DNA of 9,955 nt from Pseudomonadota bacterium (GCA_023412655.1 JAEYNH010000103.1:1-9955); one strand, 5' to 3'; shown: positions 1 to 6,688, counted from the stretch's first letter. Notes: a model not told the origin generated them from the sequence alone. Program-made: numbers and translations.

Positions 1-110
1 GCCGAGCCGCGCCCGCCGTCCTCCCTGGAACAGGCCGCCAGCATGAGGCCGGCGGCCAGGGGGACCGCCGCGATGAGGGCGACGACCCTGCGAAAGGCTG
101 GTGGGATCAT
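1..110 (-). CDS. Lipoprotein, N-terminal fragment (gene runs off the left edge)
   Basis: Reading leftward from ATG at 110-108, the frame stays open to the window edge and gives 36 full residues beginning MIPPAFRRVVALIAAVPLAA. This is a lipoprotein signal peptide: a short basic start (R7, R8), a hydrophobic core of about residues 9-25, and a lipobox L24-A25-A26-C27, followed by S28 and a charged mature start (RED). Lipidation would be at C27. A Ser at +2 is normally compatible with sorting to the outer membrane. A good Shine-Dalgarno AAGGAG lies 7 bases before the ATG (complement of 118-123), which supports this start. The mature domain is outside the window, so its function cannot be named. 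It is divergent from the hydrolase gene at 258, with 147 bases between the start codons. Confidence 0.72.
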   Translation of the reverse strand, partial: MIPPAFRRVVALIAAVPLAAGLMLAACSREDGGRGS

Positions 111-257
111 GGCGCAGCTCCTTTGCCATGTTCGTACGTGCGGCCCCGGGACGAGGTTCCCCCGAGGCCGGCGAGCGGCGGACGGCGGCCGGAGCGGTGG
201 TGACAAGCGCGGCCGGACAGCGCAGGTTTCGGCGAACGACGTTTCAGGGGCCGGCCG
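111..257. promoter_or_regulatory. Intergenic region between divergent lipoprotein and hydrolase genes
   Basis: This 147-base gap must hold the promoters for both divergent genes, but I cannot pick convincing -35/-10 pairs. It contains a 9-base direct repeat GCGGCCGGA at 185-193 and 209-217 (24-base period). The hydrolase start has only a weak purine stretch (CAGGGG, 245-250) as a possible ribosome site. Confidence 0.3.
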
Positions 258-1046
258 ATGCTGAGATCCACCCTCCTCGCCCTGACGGCGGGCCTGCTGC
301 TCGCCGGGGCGGCCCAGGCCGCGCCGAAGGTGCGGCTGTACGCCCTGGACTGCGGCCGCCTGCTCCAGGAGGACGCCGACTTCTACGCCGACGACGGCGC
401 CTACAAGGGCCGCAAGGTGGACATGGTCGTGCCCTGCTACCTGATCCGCCATCCCAAGGGCGACATGCTGTGGGAGAGCGGCCTGCCGGGGGCGCGCGAG
501 CCGTTGCTGGCGCAGCTGAAGACCCTGGGCCTGGCGCCCCGGGACGTCGAGTACCTGTCGCTCAGCCACACCCACTTCGATCACGCCGGCAACGCCGGAC
601 TGTTCGCCGGCTCCACCTGGATCGTGCCTCGGGCCGAGCGGGACTGGGCCTTCCAGCCCGCCAAGCGCAAGAACGCCGCCCAGTTCCAGCAGTACGCGGC
701 GCTGGAGGGCGCCCGGACGGTGCTCATGGAGGGCGATGAGCCCCATGACGTGTTCGGCGACGGCACGGTGCAGGTGATCCCCGCGCCCGGCCATACGCCG
801 GGCCACACGATCCTGCTGGTGAAGCTGCCCAAGGCCGGGCCGGTGCTGCTGACCGGCGACCTGTGGCACGTGGCCGAGAGCCGGGCGGCCCGGCGCGTGC
901 CGCGCTTCAACGTGGACCGGGCCAGGACCCTGGCGAGTTACGAGAGGGCCGAGGCCCTGGCGGCCGCCGAGAAGGCCCGCGTGGTCCGCGAGCACGTGCC
1001 GGAGGACTTCGCGGCCCTCCCCGCCTTCCCGACGCCGCTGGAATAG
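258..1046 (+). CDS. Exported metallo-beta-lactamase-fold hydrolase, N-acyl-homoserine-lactonase-like
   Basis: The 262-residue protein has a Sec signal peptide (hydrophobic residues about 5-20, AQA-A cleavage near 21/22), so it should act in the periplasm. The metallo-beta-lactamase fold follows. The metal-binding set is complete: H104-T-H106-F-D108-H109, then H179 in PGHTPGH, D201 in TGD, and H246 near the C-terminus. Seven ligands of this type bind a two-metal centre that hydrolyses lactones or esters in AiiA-type quorum-quenching lactonases. The opening LYALDCG and the length suit the N-acyl-homoserine lactonase-like branch. The residue three after the bridging Asp is H204 (D-L-W-H), where AiiA has the catalytic-site Tyr194, so the substrate may not be an acyl-homoserine lactone. 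No luxI/luxR-like gene is nearby. The ATG at 258 is chosen because the signal peptide starts directly there. Fold confidence is high; substrate is uncertain. Confidence 0.9.
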   Translation: MLRSTLLALTAGLLLAGAAQAAPKVRLYALDCGRLLQEDADFYADDGAYKGRKVDMVVPCYLIRHPKGDMLWESGLPGAREPLLAQLKTLGLAPRDVEYLSLSHTHFDHAGNAGLFAGSTWIVPRAERDWAFQPAKRKNAAQFQQYAALEGARTVLMEGDEPHDVFGDGTVQVIPAPGHTPGHTILLVKLPKAGPVLLTGDLWHVAESRAARRVPRFNVDRARTLASYERAEALAAAEKARVVREHVPEDFAALPAFPTPLE

Positions 1047-1049
1047 GCG

Positions 1050-1232
1050 TCAGTTCGACTTGCGATCGCCCCGGTCGCCCTGGCCCTTCTTGGCCGTGGT
1101 CTTGGCCTTGGTGCGGCGGTCGGCGGCCAGGGAGCGGCCCACGTCGTCGCTCTCCTTGAAGCGGCCCTTCTCGTCCCGGCGCACGTAGCGCTTGTCGGTT
1201 CCGGTATCGATCAGCTCACGGTCGGCGGCCAT
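1050..1232 (-). CDS. Small basic conserved-looking hypothetical protein (60 residues)
   Basis: The 60-residue product starts MAADRELIDTGTDKRYVRRD and ends in a lysine-rich tail with GQGDRGDRKSN. It has no hydrophobic segment or signal peptide, so it should be cytoplasmic. I count 18 Lys/Arg against 12 Asp/Glu; the basic residues are concentrated in the C-terminal third. The composition suggests a mostly disordered protein that could contact nucleic acid, but no domain supports a function. It resembles small unannotated alphaproteobacterial proteins with a YVRRDxxGRF...DDVGRSLAADRR...GQGDRGD pattern; that is from memory, not a search. A strong AGGGAG lies 7 bases upstream of ATG (complement of 1240-1245). 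The gene converges with the hydrolase, with 3 bases between stop codons and no terminator, so the two transcripts probably overlap at their 3' ends. Confidence 0.78.
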   Translation of the reverse strand: MAADRELIDTGTDKRYVRRDEKGRFKESDDVGRSLAADRRTKAKTTAKKGQGDRGDRKSN

Positions 1233-1286
1233 CTGAGGTCTCCCTTTCTGGCCAGGGAATCCGCAGGCGGGGCCGTAGTTCCCGTG

Positions 1287-1302
1287 GCCTCTCCGCGGAG
1301 GC
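1287..1302 (-). terminator. Weak GC hairpin downstream of the receptor gene
   Basis: GCCTC at 1287-1291 pairs with GAGGC at 1298-1302 across a 6-base loop, 38 bases past the receptor stop codon. There is no T-run after it, so it is at best part of a transcript end. The 1233-1340 gap also has to supply the promoter side of the 60-residue gene. Confidence 0.2.
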
Positions 1303-1340
1303 GGACGACGGCTGCAGGCGCGCCGCCGCCGCGGGCCCGA

Positions 1341-3743
1341 TCAGTAGGACTTGCGCATCGTCAGGCCGAAGGTGCGGGGCGGGTTGGTCTGGAATCCGTA
1401 GCGGGCCCGCAGGCCGCGCTCGCGGTCGATGGAAAGCCAGGCCCGCTCGTCGCCCAGGTTGTTGATGAAGGCGGCCGCCTCCCAGTCCTCACCCCGGACG
1501 CCCAGGCGCAGGTTGATGATCTCGTAGCTGGGCAGGGTGAGCGGGAACGACAGGGTGGAGACCGTGGTGTCGCCGATGTTGGTGAACAGCGGCACGGTGC
1601 GCGGATTGTCCTCCTGGTCCGAGATCTGGGTGTAGCGCTTGCCCACATGCTGAGCCGTCAGGTTGGCGAAGGCGTCGAGGCCCGCGGAGATCTCGCGCCG
1701 CCAGCCGACGCTCACCGAGGCCTGGAACTTCGGGACGGTGGGCAGTCGGTTGCCGTCGCGCAGGCCCTGGATGGGCTGGCCCGCCGCGTCCTCGACGCTG
1801 GAGGTCAGCTGGGCGTCGTTGAACGAGGCCGCCGCGGCCAGGTCGAACGCCTCGCTGAACTGCCAGGAGAGTTCGGCGTCGAAGCCCACCGACCGGGCCT
1901 TGGGCACATTGACGATGATCCGCGACGAGCACGAGCCGGCGTCGAGGGTGGCCTGCAGGTTCTTGATGTCGGCGTAGAAGCCGGCCAGCGTCAGCACGCC
2001 GGCCCCGCCGCCGAGCCGCGCCTTCATGCCGGCCTCGTAGTTCCACACCGTCTCGTTGCCGAAGCTGGGATTGGCCAGGGCGTCGAAGGTGGCGAAGTCG
2101 GCCGGCGTGCAGAGCGGGCGGTTCAGCGGGTCGTTGATCCCGCCCAGGCGGAAGCCCTTGGACGCCTGGGCGTTGAAGGTGATGTCGTCGTTGGCCTCGT
2201 AGGCGACGATGATCCGCGGCGCCCAGGCCTCGGCCTTGGTCTTGCCCGGCACGTCGATGGTGCGTTCGGCGAAGATGCCGTCGAAGGTGAGGGTGCGGGT
2301 TTCCTTGAAGTCGCTCCAGCGCAGGCCGGCGGTGACGTCCAGGCGATCGGTGAACGCATAGGTGGCCTCGCCGAAGACCGCGAACTGCTTCTGCTTATAG
2401 GGCACGGTGGAATAGTAGAGGCTGTCGCGGGGCGCCGCCGGCCCGGCGGTGGGAATGCCCGTGGCCGCCTCGAAGCCGATCACCGGAAGATCCTGCGCAT
2501 AGTCCCGGTCGATGTCGGAGTAGAAGACCCCGGCCACCCATTGCAGGGGCCCCTCGCCGGTGGACGCCAGCCGCACCTCCTGGGTGAAGGCCTTCACGTC
2601 GGTGGTGTCGATCAGCGGGGCGTCGAGGTTGTAGACCGCCGGCGGCAGGCCGAGGGAGCCGCCGGTGATGGAGGCGGTGAGCGCGGTGGCGTCGCGGACC
2701 ACCCGCACGTCCCGGTCGGTGAAGCTGGAGACCGAGGTCAGGCGCACCCCGCCGAAGTCATAGTCGAGGTTGAGGTCGGCCAGCAGGAAGTCGTCCTTGA
2801 ACCGCTCGTCCAGCTGGATGAACTGCTTGAGCCCGCCGAGGCGGACCCGCGGGCGGGTGGTGGTGAACTCGTTGGCCAGGATGTTGAAGATGTCGACGCG
2901 GTTGAAGCCGTCGGTCCGGACCGACTGGTAGACCACCCGGGGGGTGATCGAGAGGTTCTCGGAGGGTTCGAAGCGGGCGGCCGCCCGGAAGCCGAGGCGC
3001 GAGCCGTCGTTGACATCCTTGTCCACAACGCCGCCGGGCCGAATGGCGTCGATGTAGCCGGGGAACTCCGTCCCATAGGCGACGAGCCGCAGGGCGCCGC
3101 CGGTGAACGGCACGTTCACCACCCCCTTGAGCGAGCCGCCCAGATCGCCGCCCTGGACGCCGGTCCCCGTGGCCTCGAGCACCGCCTCGTAACCCTCGGG
3201 GTCGGGCTGGTTGGTGATGTAGCGGATCGTGCCCGCGAGGGAGCCCGAGCCGAACAGGGTGCCCTGGGGACCGCGCAGCACCTCGATGCGGTTGAGATCG
3301 AAGAGGTCGAGGTCGGGGGTGAACAGCGAGAGCGAGATCACGCTCTCGTCGAGATAGACGCCCACCTGCTCCTTCACCCCCGGCTGGTCGCGGACGATCT
3401 GGCCGGCGGAGATGCCGCGGATGGCCACCTGGCTCTGGCCCGGGCCCAGGTTCTGGACGGTGAAGCCCGCAACCGTGCGGGAGAGGTCCTCGAGGTTGGC
3501 GGTCCCCCGCTCGCGCATCACCGCCTCGCTCTGGGCGGCGACGGAGAACGGCACGTCGATCAGCGCCTCGTCGCGCTTGCGGGCGGTGACGACCAGCTCC
3601 TGCAGTTGGGCGGAGGCCGGCTGGCCGAGCTCTGGGGCCGGGCTTTGGGCGTCGATCTGGGCCATCGCCAGGCCGGGCGGGCCGGCGAGGATGAGGGCGA
3701 GCAGGCTGGCGCGGGCGGCCAGGCGGGTCTTGCCGGAGTACAT
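1341..3743 (-). CDS. TonB-dependent outer-membrane receptor
   Basis: From ATG at 3743 the protein is 800 residues, a normal length for the family. Order: Sec signal peptide (cleavage after AMA, about residue 28); TonB-box-like ELVVTA at 49-54; plug domain about 63-180, including DVPFSV, the VAIRGIS segment and NRIEVLRGPQGTLFG at 151-165; then a 22-strand-type beta-barrel ending in the aromatic Y800 that outer-membrane assembly expects. Its only two cysteines, C545 and C605, lie in barrel loop regions and could form a disulfide. The protein imports a ligand across the outer membrane using TonB-ExbBD energy. The ligand is unknown; no siderophore, B12 or sugar genes adjoin it. A GTG at 3758 would add five residues, but GGGAG sits 8 bases before the ATG at 3743 and overlaps that GTG, so the ATG is preferred. 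Regulation may be by iron (see 3789-3800). Confidence 0.95.
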   Translation of the reverse strand: MYSGKTRLAARASLLALILAGPPGLAMAQIDAQSPAPELGQPASAQLQELVVTARKRDEALIDVPFSVAAQSEAVMRERGTANLEDLSRTVAGFTVQNLGPGQSQVAIRGISAGQIVRDQPGVKEQVGVYLDESVISLSLFTPDLDLFDLNRIEVLRGPQGTLFGSGSLAGTIRYITNQPDPEGYEAVLEATGTGVQGGDLGGSLKGVVNVPFTGGALRLVAYGTEFPGYIDAIRPGGVVDKDVNDGSRLGFRAAARFEPSENLSITPRVVYQSVRTDGFNRVDIFNILANEFTTTRPRVRLGGLKQFIQLDERFKDDFLLADLNLDYDFGGVRLTSVSSFTDRDVRVVRDATALTASITGGSLGLPPAVYNLDAPLIDTTDVKAFTQEVRLASTGEGPLQWVAGVFYSDIDRDYAQDLPVIGFEAATGIPTAGPAAPRDSLYYSTVPYKQKQFAVFGEATYAFTDRLDVTAGLRWSDFKETRTLTFDGIFAERTIDVPGKTKAEAWAPRIIVAYEANDDITFNAQASKGFRLGGINDPLNRPLCTPADFATFDALANPSFGNETVWNYEAGMKARLGGGAGVLTLAGFYADIKNLQATLDAGSCSSRIIVNVPKARSVGFDAELSWQFSEAFDLAAAASFNDAQLTSSVEDAAGQPIQGLRDGNRLPTVPKFQASVSVGWRREISAGLDAFANLTAQHVGKRYTQISDQEDNPRTVPLFTNIGDTTVSTLSFPLTLPSYEIINLRLGVRGEDWEAAAFINNLGDERAWLSIDRERGLRARYGFQTNPPRTFGLTMRKSY

Positions 3744-3759
3744 TTCAGGTTCTCCCACG

Positions 3760-3782
3760 GCGTAGCTCTCGGATGGCTACGC
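3760..3782 (-). repeat. Inverted repeat in the receptor leader (7-bp arms, 9-base spacer)
   Basis: GCGTAGC (3760-3766) is perfectly complementary to GCTACGC (3776-3782) around a 9-base spacer. It ends 16 bases before the receptor start codon, at the edge of the GGGAG ribosome site. If the AT-rich block at 3789-3800 holds the -10 element, this dyad is at the 5' end of the mRNA. It could be an mRNA hairpin or a protein-binding site. Confidence 0.45.
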
Positions 3783-3788
3783 TTGCGG

Positions 3789-3800
3789 GATAATGATTAC
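3789..3800 (-). promoter_or_regulatory. AT-rich promoter/operator candidate for the receptor, Fur-half-site-like
   Basis: GATAATGATTAC at 3789-3800 stands out in GC-rich DNA. On the minus strand it reads GTAATCATTATC, which contains AATCATTATC, identical to the last ten bases of the classical Fur box. The other half of the box does not match. CATTAT could also serve as the -10 element for the receptor gene. Iron regulation of a TonB-dependent receptor would be typical, but one half-site is weak evidence. Confidence 0.35.
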
Positions 3801-3882
3801 TCTAGGTTGTATCTGCGCCGCCAGACTCGCGGAACGCTGAAATCTCGACTGTGGCCGAGAGGTCGCGGTCACCCGACAGCGG

Positions 3883-3904
3883 GCGCCCCCTGGCGCGGGG
3901 GCGC
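3883..3904 (+). repeat. GC-rich hairpin upstream of the 63-residue gene
   Basis: GCGCCCCC (3883-3890) pairs perfectly with GGGGGCGC (3897-3904) around a 6-base loop, 22 bases before the ATG at 3927. There is no T-run, so it is not a standard terminator. In the transcript of 3927 onward it would be a very stable leader hairpin. Confidence 0.45.
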
Positions 3905-3926
3905 GACGCAGGCCAGAAATGGCGGC

Positions 3927-4118
3927 ATGACCGATCGGCCGCTCTCCGACAGGGACGTCTACCTGAAGCTCTCCGCCATGGCGCAGGAGCTGGCGCAGCT
4001 CTCGGACGACGCCGAGAGCTATGTGGGCAACGCCGCCCTGGTCAGCGCCGCCAACACCCTGAGCGGCGCCGCCCGCGTAATCTATGAGCACTGCCTCAGC
4101 GACGACGGCGTCCATTAG
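3927..4118 (+). CDS. Small acidic hypothetical protein (63 residues)
   Basis: The product, MTDRPLSDRDVYLKLSAMAQ onward, has 10 acidic and 4 basic residues and no signal peptide or membrane segment. It is probably mostly helical, with alanine/leucine-rich stretches at about residues 11-26 and 33-56. I do not recognise a family. Third codon positions are nearly all G or C, as in the surrounding genes, and the initiating ATG is at the point where this coding pattern begins. No clear Shine-Dalgarno is visible. The same reading frame stays open far upstream, but only as the antisense shadow of the receptor gene. It is divergent from the receptor and ends 46 bases before the amidohydrolase, so the two may be co-transcribed. 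Confidence 0.65.
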   Translation: MTDRPLSDRDVYLKLSAMAQELAQLSDDAESYVGNAALVSAANTLSGAARVIYEHCLSDDGVH

Positions 4119-4164
4119 CGGCCGGGGCTGGCGCGGCGAAGGATTCGACCGCTAGCTTGGCGGT

Positions 4165-5841
4165 ATGCGGACCTTCATTTCGGCGCTCGCCCTTCTCGTC
4201 GGCCTGAGCGGAACGGCGGCGGCCCAGGCTCAGGGGGCGACTGCGGACCTCGTGATCTGGGGCGGCCCCGTCTACACGGGCGCGGAGGCGGCGCCGAAGG
4301 CCGAGGCGGTGGCCGTGCGGGACGGCCGCATCGCCTATGTGGGCGACCGGGCGGGGGCTCAGCGCCTGGCGGGTCCCACGACCCGGGTGCTCGACCTGAA
4401 GGGCGCGGCCCTGTTCCCCGGCTTCACCGACGCCCACGCCCATCTGCGCGGCATCGGCGAGCGCGAGCTGTCCTTGAACCTGGAAGGCTCGAAGTCGGCG
4501 GCCGAGGCGACGGCGCGGGTGAAGGCCTATCTGGCCGGGCGGCCAGGGACGGGGCCGGTGTGGGGCCGCGGCTGGATCGAGACCGGCTGGCCCGAGGGGC
4601 GCTTCCTGCACCGCAGCGACCTCGACCCGATCGCCCCCGACCGGCCGGTGCTGCTGGTGCGGGCCGACGGCCATGCGCTGGTGGCCAATTCGGCGGCCCT
4701 CAAGGCGGCGGGGATCGACGCGGCCACCGAGGCCCCGGCCGGCGGCGAGATCCTCAAGGGCGCGGACGGCCAGCCCACCGGCATGCTGGTGGACAACGCC
4801 ATGGCCCTGGTGGGCAAGCTGCGGGCCGAGCCCACCGAGGCCGACAAGCGGGAGGCCTATGCGGCGGCGTTCAAGGTCGAGGCCGCCTATGGCTGGACCG
4901 GCGTCCACAACATGAGCGTCGACTGGGCCGACGTGGCCCTGCTGGAGGACCTTGCGGCCAAGGGCCAGGCGCCGCTGCGGGTCTACAACGCCGTGGACAT
5001 CGGCGAGGCCGGGCCGTTGCTGGAAGGCGGGCCGCGGGCCAGCCCGGACGGCCGGATCACCACACGAGCGGTGAAGGTCTATGCCGACGGCGCCCTGGGC
5101 TCGCGCGGGGCGGCGCTGTTCGCGGCCTATCACGATGCGCCTTCGACCACCGGCCTGATCCTGACGCCGCCCGAGACCATGAGGGCGCAGATGACGCGGG
5201 CCTATCTGTCGGGGGTGCAGGTGGCCACGCACGCCATCGGCGACCGGGGCAATGCGGTGGTCCTCGACCTCTATGAGCAGGTGTTCGCGGCCACGCCGCC
5301 CAACGTGCGCATGGCGGCGCCGCGCTGGCGGATCGAGCACGCCCAGGTGCTGCGGCCGGCGGACATCGCCCGCTTCCCGCGCGATGCGGTGATCGCGTCC
5401 ATGCAGCCCAGCCACGCCATCGGCGACCTGCACTTCGCCCCGGCGCGGCTCGGGGATGCGCGGCTGGACGGCGCCTATGCCTGGAAGAGCCTGCTGGACG
5501 CCGGCGCGGTGGTGGCCGGCGGCTCGGACGCGCCGGTGGAGCGGGGCGATCCCCTGATCGAGTTCTACGCCGCCGTGGCGCGCAAGGACCTGTCGGGCTT
5601 CTCCACCCCGGCCTGGCGGCCCGGAGAGGCCCTGAGCCGGACCCAGGCGCTGAAGCTGTTCACCAGCGCCCCGGCCTTCGCCCGCTTCGCGGAGGACGAG
5701 CTGGGGACCATCGAGGTGGGCAAACGGGCCGACCTGTCCGCCTTCTCGGTGGACCTGATGACCGCGCCGGAGTCCGAGATCCCCAAGGGCCATGCGGTGC
5801 TGACGGTGGTGGACGGACTGGTGACGTACGAGCGGCGCTGA
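4165..5841 (+). CDS. Exported YtcJ-type amidohydrolase
   Basis: A 558-residue metal-dependent hydrolase of the Amidohydro_3/YtcJ group, which contains N-substituted formamide deformylases and related enzymes. A Sec signal peptide spans residues 1-20 (AAA-Q cleavage), placing it in the periplasm. The small beta-sandwich elements follow (VRDGRIAYVGD). Then come the TIM-barrel metal and catalytic residues: H91 and H93 in DAHAH, K304 in VKVYADGALGSRGAAL (the likely carboxylated lysine), H356 in THAIGDRGN, H392 in RIEHAQ, and D455 in GGSDAPVE. The C-terminal GTIEVGKRADL closure is standard, and all key residues are present and full length. The physiological substrate cannot be read from sequence. 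No good Shine-Dalgarno precedes ATG 4165; that start is chosen because the signal peptide begins there. It may share a transcript with the 63-residue gene. Confidence 0.93.
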   Translation: MRTFISALALLVGLSGTAAAQAQGATADLVIWGGPVYTGAEAAPKAEAVAVRDGRIAYVGDRAGAQRLAGPTTRVLDLKGAALFPGFTDAHAHLRGIGERELSLNLEGSKSAAEATARVKAYLAGRPGTGPVWGRGWIETGWPEGRFLHRSDLDPIAPDRPVLLVRADGHALVANSAALKAAGIDAATEAPAGGEILKGADGQPTGMLVDNAMALVGKLRAEPTEADKREAYAAAFKVEAAYGWTGVHNMSVDWADVALLEDLAAKGQAPLRVYNAVDIGEAGPLLEGGPRASPDGRITTRAVKVYADGALGSRGAALFAAYHDAPSTTGLILTPPETMRAQMTRAYLSGVQVATHAIGDRGNAVVLDLYEQVFAATPPNVRMAAPRWRIEHAQVLRPADIARFPRDAVIASMQPSHAIGDLHFAPARLGDARLDGAYAWKSLLDAGAVVAGGSDAPVERGDPLIEFYAAVARKDLSGFSTPAWRPGEALSRTQALKLFTSAPAFARFAEDELGTIEVGKRADLSAFSVDLMTAPESEIPKGHAVLTVVDGLVTYERR

Positions 5842-5874
5842 GCAACCGGAACCTGGGCGGCGGCGGCGGGTTCA

Positions 5875-5904
5875 GGGGGGTCTGACCCCTTCCCCTCAAC
5901 GGGG
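5875..5904. repeat. G/C-run palindrome with two competing hairpins
   Basis: GGGGTC-T-GACCCC is a perfect dyad at 5877-5889, extendable by G-T pairs to 5875-5891. A second pairing, CCCC (5892-5895) with GGGG (5901-5904) around TCAAC, follows at once. The element lies 33 bases after the amidohydrolase stop and just before the stress-protein ribosome site. A CGG trinucleotide run (about 5856-5870) precedes it. It could be a transcript-end hairpin or a copy of a dispersed REP-like element. Confidence 0.45.
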
Positions 5905-5927
5905 CGCCGAACCGGAGACAGACCGCC

Positions 5928-6425
5928 ATGGCCGACAAGCTCACCCCCGCCGAGATCGAAGACCGCATGTGGAAGGCCATCGAGAAGGGCCAGCACACCG
6001 GCATGCTCGGAATCAGCGGCGACGGGCACCACTTCCAGCCGATGACCGGCTTCGTGGAGCGCGAGACCAACACGATCTGGTTCTACACCTACAAGGACAC
6101 CGATCTGGCCAAGGCCGCATCCCAGCCCGGCGGCCACGCCAGCTTCATCTTCCAGAGCCGAGACCTGTGGGCCTGCATCGACGGGACCCTGCGGCCGGAC
6201 TACGACCGCGAACGGATCGACAAGTACTGGAACGCCCACGTGGCGGCCTGGTACCCGCAGGGCAAGGACGACCCGCGGCTGACGCTGCTGCGCCTGGACT
6301 GCGAGGACGCCGGGGTGTGGATCAGCGAGGGCGGCCCGGTGAAGTACGCCCTGGAAGTCGCCAAGGCCAACATGTCGAAGACCACCCCGGACATCGGCGA
6401 GCGGCAGGACATCAACCTGCACTAG
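5928..6425 (+). CDS. Pyridoxamine 5'-phosphate oxidase-like protein (general stress protein 26 type)
   Basis: The 165-residue cytoplasmic protein matches the split-barrel flavin-binding fold of the pyridoxamine-phosphate-oxidase superfamily, in the general stress protein 26 (COG3871-type) branch. Visible features: an N-terminal helix (PAEIEDRMWKAIEKG, 7-21), barrel strands GMLGISG and FQPMTGFVE (25-44), the IWFYTYKDTDLAKA strand-turn (50-63), a strand ASFIFQSRDLWACIDGTL (71-88), and the characteristic WNAHVAAWYPQGKDDPRLTLLRLD at 101-124. Related proteins bind flavin and act in stress tolerance; they do not make vitamin B6, so this should not be called PdxH. GGAG (5913-5916) lies before ATG 5928 and serves as a loosely spaced ribosome site. 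The gene seems to be a single unit, 86 bases after the amidohydrolase. Confidence 0.88.
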   Translation: MADKLTPAEIEDRMWKAIEKGQHTGMLGISGDGHHFQPMTGFVERETNTIWFYTYKDTDLAKAASQPGGHASFIFQSRDLWACIDGTLRPDYDRERIDKYWNAHVAAWYPQGKDDPRLTLLRLDCEDAGVWISEGGPVKYALEVAKANMSKTTPDIGERQDINLH

Positions 6426-6576
6426 CGGCCAGGACGGGCGCTTCCGGCGCGGACCTCCAGGCGCGGCGACCGTCGATTGCGGTTGGACCTCGCGCGAGCG
6501 GGGTTCCGTCGATCAGGCGACAGACGACAGGCGTGGGAAGCCCGCCCCGGAGGTTCGCGGCGCATAATGGGCGCGG

Positions 6577-6626
6577 ATCTACATAGATTTTCGCGTTCCG
6601 CTAACGCGAGTGTCGAGTTCACGACA
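6577..6626. promoter_or_regulatory. Three adjacent inverted repeats upstream of the Crp-like regulator
   Basis: The 6426-6688 gap has no gene but holds three consecutive perfect dyads. These are ATCTA-CA-TAGAT (6577-6588), TCGCGTT-CCGCT-AACGCGA (6591-6609) and TGTCG-AGTTCA-CGACA (6611-6626). The first lies in the most AT-rich stretch of the gap (ACATAGATTTT), where a -10 element would be expected. The last ends 62 bases before the start codon. Placement suggests operator sites, possibly for the regulator itself. None matches the FNR/FixK consensus TTGAT-N4-ATCAA. Confidence 0.45.
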
Positions 6627-6688
6627 GTCCGCGCCTTTGCAGGTGGATATTTGAACCGGGCGCCGCACGGCCGCGTTTCAAGACCCCG

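Noticed and set aside
226..237. 12-base GTTTCGGCGAAC repeated at 7631-7642
   Set aside because: A few 12-base repeats are expected by chance in 10 kb of biased sequence, and one copy lies inside a signal-peptide coding region.
249..256. GGCCGGCC palindrome before the hydrolase start
   Set aside because: An 8-base all-G/C palindrome is unremarkable at this base composition.
3756..3758. GTG as the receptor start
   Set aside because: This GTG lies next to and partly within the GGGAG ribosome site of the better ATG at 3743.
1284..3926. Very long plus-strand open frame opposite the receptor gene
   Set aside because: It is the antisense shadow of a clear TonB-dependent receptor. High G+C at third positions removes stops on the opposite strand, and the translation is low-complexity Gly/Arg/Val/Glu with no domain.
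3824..4146. GANTC (CcrM-type) sites at 3824-3828 and 4142-4146 as methylation-controlled promoters
   Set aside because: A five-base degenerate site is expected by chance about this often in the intergenic DNA here; nothing else supports cell-cycle control.
4096..5793. 565-codon minus-strand open frame opposite the amidohydrolase
   Set aside because: Antisense shadow of a gene with complete catalytic motifs; its translation is repetitive His/Arg/Gly-rich sequence.
6438..6450. GCGC-TTCCG-GCGC hairpin after the stress-protein gene as a terminator
   Set aside because: Only four base pairs and no T-run; GCGC repeats are common in this DNA.
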